This document shows positions 6,549 to 7,730 of a stretch of DNA of 7,730 nt, piece by piece. Within the stretch, counting starts at the first letter, position 1; each line of letters starts with the position of its first letter. The notes beneath the pieces are model-generated. The model saw nothing but the letters and a program-made list of their open reading frames with translations, was not told where the DNA came from and did no database searches. The DNA comes from Candidatus Krumholzibacteriia bacterium (GTDB taxonomy: Bacteria; Krumholzibacteriota; Krumholzibacteriia; LZORAL124-64-63): NCBI GenBank assembly GCA_030643455.1, contig DAOWLV010000138.1, positions 1 to 7,730 of the forward strand, in the 5' to 3' direction. The position numbers and the translations under genes were made by a program.

Positions 6549-6566
6549 GAGTTCGGTCCCGAACTC
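6549..6566 (+). promoter_or_regulatory. 8-bp palindrome at the predicted start of the tmRNA precursor
   Basis: GAGTTCGG (6549-6556) is the exact reverse complement of CCGAACTC (6559-6566), separated by TC. It lies directly downstream of the candidate -10, so it could be an operator on DNA or a 5' leader hairpin in the tmRNA precursor. It has no T-run and is not a terminator. Function is unknown. Confidence 0.45.
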
Positions 6567-6586
6567 CCTTCGCTGGATTTCCAGAT

Positions 6587-6941
6587 GGGGGCGACCTGGC
6601 TTCGACGTGGTCGGGGGACCGTAGACTGCATGCCGAGATTCCATGGAACTCGTTAAACGGTGGAAAACCACTAAGTGACGAAAACAATTTCGCACTGGCT
6701 GCCTAAATAAAGGCAACCCGTCCCGGGATCGGGGGGTCACCGAACTGATCTCATGGGGCGCCGTTTTCGGTGTCTAGCTTCAAGGCAGGTCTCTGGCCTT
6801 GGGGCGAAATTTAAGTGAGACTAGCCTGGTGGGCGGAGTGTGATCTGGCCTCCCTTCAGGTTAAATAACAGATCACTATGCATGTAGACGTTTGCGGAGT
6901 ACCGGTTACGGACGCGGGTTCGATTCCCGCCGCCTCCACCA
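6587..6941 (+). ncRNA. ssrA: Transfer-messenger RNA (tmRNA), one-piece, tag DENNFALAA
   Basis: tmRNA rescues stalled ribosomes with SmpB and adds a degradation tag. The 5' end GGGGGCGACCTGGCTTCGACG and the 3' end GGTTCGATTCCCGCCGCCTC plus CACCA are diagnostic. The first seven bases GGGGGCG pair with CGCCTCC (6931-6937) as a 7-bp acceptor stem (one G-T), with discriminator A and encoded CCA (6939-6941). The T arm is GCGGG-TTCGATT-CCCGC. The tag reading frame is GAC 6677 to TAA 6704: DENNFALAA, with the ALAA protease-recognition end. ATGCCGAG near the 5' end and CTAGCCTGGTGGGCGGAGTG in the 3' half match the usual conserved tmRNA blocks. The length of 355 nt is normal and the molecule is not permuted. 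The resume codon is taken as GAC by analogy with nine-residue tags such as GENNYALAA; AGT just before it is an alternative. The last 20 nt are repeated in inverted orientation downstream. Confidence 0.96.
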
Positions 6942-7106
6942 ATCCTTTTTTCGGCCTCCCTTGAATTGCGGGACGGCGCGCTACGCCGTCCATGGCTTCG
7001 CGTGCCTCGGCACTACGACCGATTGGGCATCCATGCCCAATCGGCCTTCGTGACGCCCTCAATTCAAGGGAGGCCGAAAAAAGGATTGGTGGAGGCGGTG
7101 GGAATC
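6922..7106. repeat. 185-bp inverted-repeat element that includes the 3' end of ssrA
   Basis: The left arm 6922-6968 and the right arm 7060-7106 are reverse complements at 46 of 47 positions; the only difference is G6929 against T7099. The left arm starts in the tmRNA T-loop (GATTCCC), covers the acceptor and CCA to 6941, and continues through ATCC, six T, CGGCCTCCCTTGAATTG. The 91-bp centre contains three more hairpins: 6971-6978/6984-6991 (GGACGGCG stem), 7002-7006/7009-7013 (GTGCC stem) and a perfect 12-bp stem 7019-7030/7033-7044 (CCGATTGGGCAT). The T-tract right after the CCA probably helps end the tmRNA transcript. The whole could extrude as a branched cruciform. It carries no plausible protein. 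Likely explanations are an integration footprint at ssrA, or a palindromic MITE-like element; a simple terminator would not need this size. Confidence 0.9.
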
Positions 7107-7122
7107 TCTGCGTGGGGAAGCA

Positions 7123-7143
7123 GGGGCCCGGAGCTTGGGCCCC
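7123..7143. other. 7-bp hairpin after the minus-strand gene
   Basis: GGGGCCC (7123-7129) pairs with GGGCCCC (7137-7143) around a 7-nt loop, 8 nt past the stop of the minus-strand gene. No T-run follows on either strand, so it is at best a weak or U-less terminator. Together with the inverted repeat to its left it may limit leftward transcription into ssrA. Confidence 0.4.
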
Positions 7144-7151
7144 ATGTTCCA

Positions 7152-7730
7152 TCACCGGGCGAGTACGATTTTCAAGGAATCGGATTCATCTCCGGCCTTC
7201 ACCCTGGCGAGATAGACCCCTGAGGGGAGGTCCCTTCCCTCTCTGTCCGTCCCGTCCCAGGTTACATCGTGGAAACCGGCCTCACGAAGCTTTTCCCCGA
7301 TAATTGTCACCAGCCGTCCCCGGACGTCGAAAACATCGATCCGGGTGACGGCCGCGGTAGACAATTCGAATTGCAGGATCACCCGGGGGTTGAAGGGGTT
7401 GGGAGTCGCCCGCAGGTTGAGGTCGAAATTTGCCGCCTGGATGACTTCGCGTACCGAGGAGACTTCACCCGTCCCACCCTGGGTGGCAAGGTAATGGAGC
7501 GTACTAAATGGTTCGCCCCTCCTGATTCTTCCCGTAAGAATGTACTGGTCTCCCGCGATGATCCGAACCATCGGGTTGAGGGTGGGATTGGGCAGTGACA
7601 TGTTTCCCGCCGGGACCGGATGGGCGGGGTCGGAAAGGTCAAGGATCAGTCCCGATTCATGCTGGTAGGCGAAATTTGCGGTGCACCGGAAATCCTCCAG
7701 GGCGGCCAACGGCAACTCCGCGGTGACAAA
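7152..7730 (-). CDS. Secreted protein C-terminus with FlgD-Ig/type IX-like domain (5' end beyond window)
   Basis: The frame is open from the stop at 7152-7154 to the right edge, and codons up to 7730 carry no stop (…FVTAELPLAALEDF…), so the gene is cut by the window; an apparent TTG start at 7715 is not needed. The visible 193 residues begin with a stretch like an LVIVD / beta-propeller repeat (YQHESGLILDLSDPAHPV), followed by a linker, then a C-terminal domain of about 85 residues: ATPNPFNPR, IDVFDVRGRLVTII, AGFHDVTWDGTDREGRDLPS, GVYLARVKAG, and a short end KIVLAR. This is the same FlgD-Ig fold as the end of the metalloprotease and is typical of cell-surface or secreted proteins in FCB-group bacteria, where such domains direct or accompany export. 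The protein's main function lies outside the window. It converges on ssrA across the inverted-repeat element. Confidence 0.85.
   Translation of the reverse strand, partial: FVTAELPLAALEDFRCTANFAYQHESGLILDLSDPAHPVPAGNMSLPNPTLNPMVRIIAGDQYILTGRIRRGEPFSTLHYLATQGGTGEVSSVREVIQAANFDLNLRATPNPFNPRVILQFELSTAAVTRIDVFDVRGRLVTIIGEKLREAGFHDVTWDGTDREGRDLPSGVYLARVKAGDESDSLKIVLAR

Noticed and set aside
6332..6706. Plus-strand 124-residue frame across the protease end and tmRNA
   Set aside because: It overlaps the protease in another frame, a terminator and the tmRNA; it ends at the tag stop codon by chance of frame.
6922..7106. CRISPR or tandem direct repeats
   Set aside because: The repeat units are inverted and only two; there is no regular spacer pattern.
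6856..7155. Minus-strand 99-residue frame containing KGLVEAAGIEPAS
   Set aside because: It is antisense to the tmRNA 3' end. The VEAAGIEPAS string is a translation of the antisense T arm and acceptor and is a known type of spurious protein.
6966..7303. Plus-strand frames of 85 and 103 residues over the inverted repeat
   Set aside because: They consist of repeat arms plus the antisense of the minus-strand FlgD-Ig gene; no ribosome site or recognisable domain.

Overview
The window looks like chromosomal DNA from a GC-rich member of the FCB superphylum, most likely an uncultivated lineage of the Candidatus Eisenbacteria / Krumholzibacteriota kind. This rests on three genes for large or cysteine-rich secreted proteins. 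Two of them end in an 'NPFNP ... GVYFYRL' FlgD-Ig / type IX-like C-terminal domain. The phylum is an inference from protein style; no rRNA or marker gene is present.

Left part (1-2011): the window opens with the last 35 codons of an NADP-type glutamate dehydrogenase (gdhA) and its intrinsic terminator. Next is a decayed reading frame (197-478) in which the first about 19 and last about 74 residues of a glyoxylate/succinic semialdehyde reductase are fused in frame, with one internal ochre stop. An intact MmgE/PrpD-family gene (521-1897) starts 42 nt after it, so the two probably formed one operon. A strong bidirectional terminator (1953-1987) separates it from the convergent next gene.

Middle (2012-6501): two divergent genes for exported proteins share a 379-bp intergenic region. 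The minus-strand gene encodes a cysteine-rich protein with a pre-peptidase C-terminal (PPC) type domain and an unusual C-terminal tail. The plus-strand gene encodes a 972-residue zinc metalloprotease of the M36/thermolysin type with propeptide, carboxypeptidase-regulatory-like insert, HEFGH catalytic domain, Ig-like and jelly-roll-like domains, and a FlgD-Ig C-terminal domain. The intergenic region holds candidate promoters, an 11-nt direct repeat and a 15-bp hairpin near the predicted 5' end of the protease mRNA.

Right part (6502-7730): a complete one-piece tmRNA gene (ssrA, 6587-6941, tag DENNFALAA, CCA encoded). It is followed by a 185-bp inverted-repeat element whose 47-nt arms match at 46 positions. 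The left arm is partly the last 20 nt of the tmRNA itself, from T-loop to CCA. This is the most unusual structure in the window. The window closes with a minus-strand gene, cut by the window edge, for another secreted protein with a FlgD-Ig C-terminal domain.

The genes do not form one pathway. The region is a house-keeping/catabolic segment, a block of secreted proteins, and ssrA with an integration-like or palindromic-element footprint at its 3' end.
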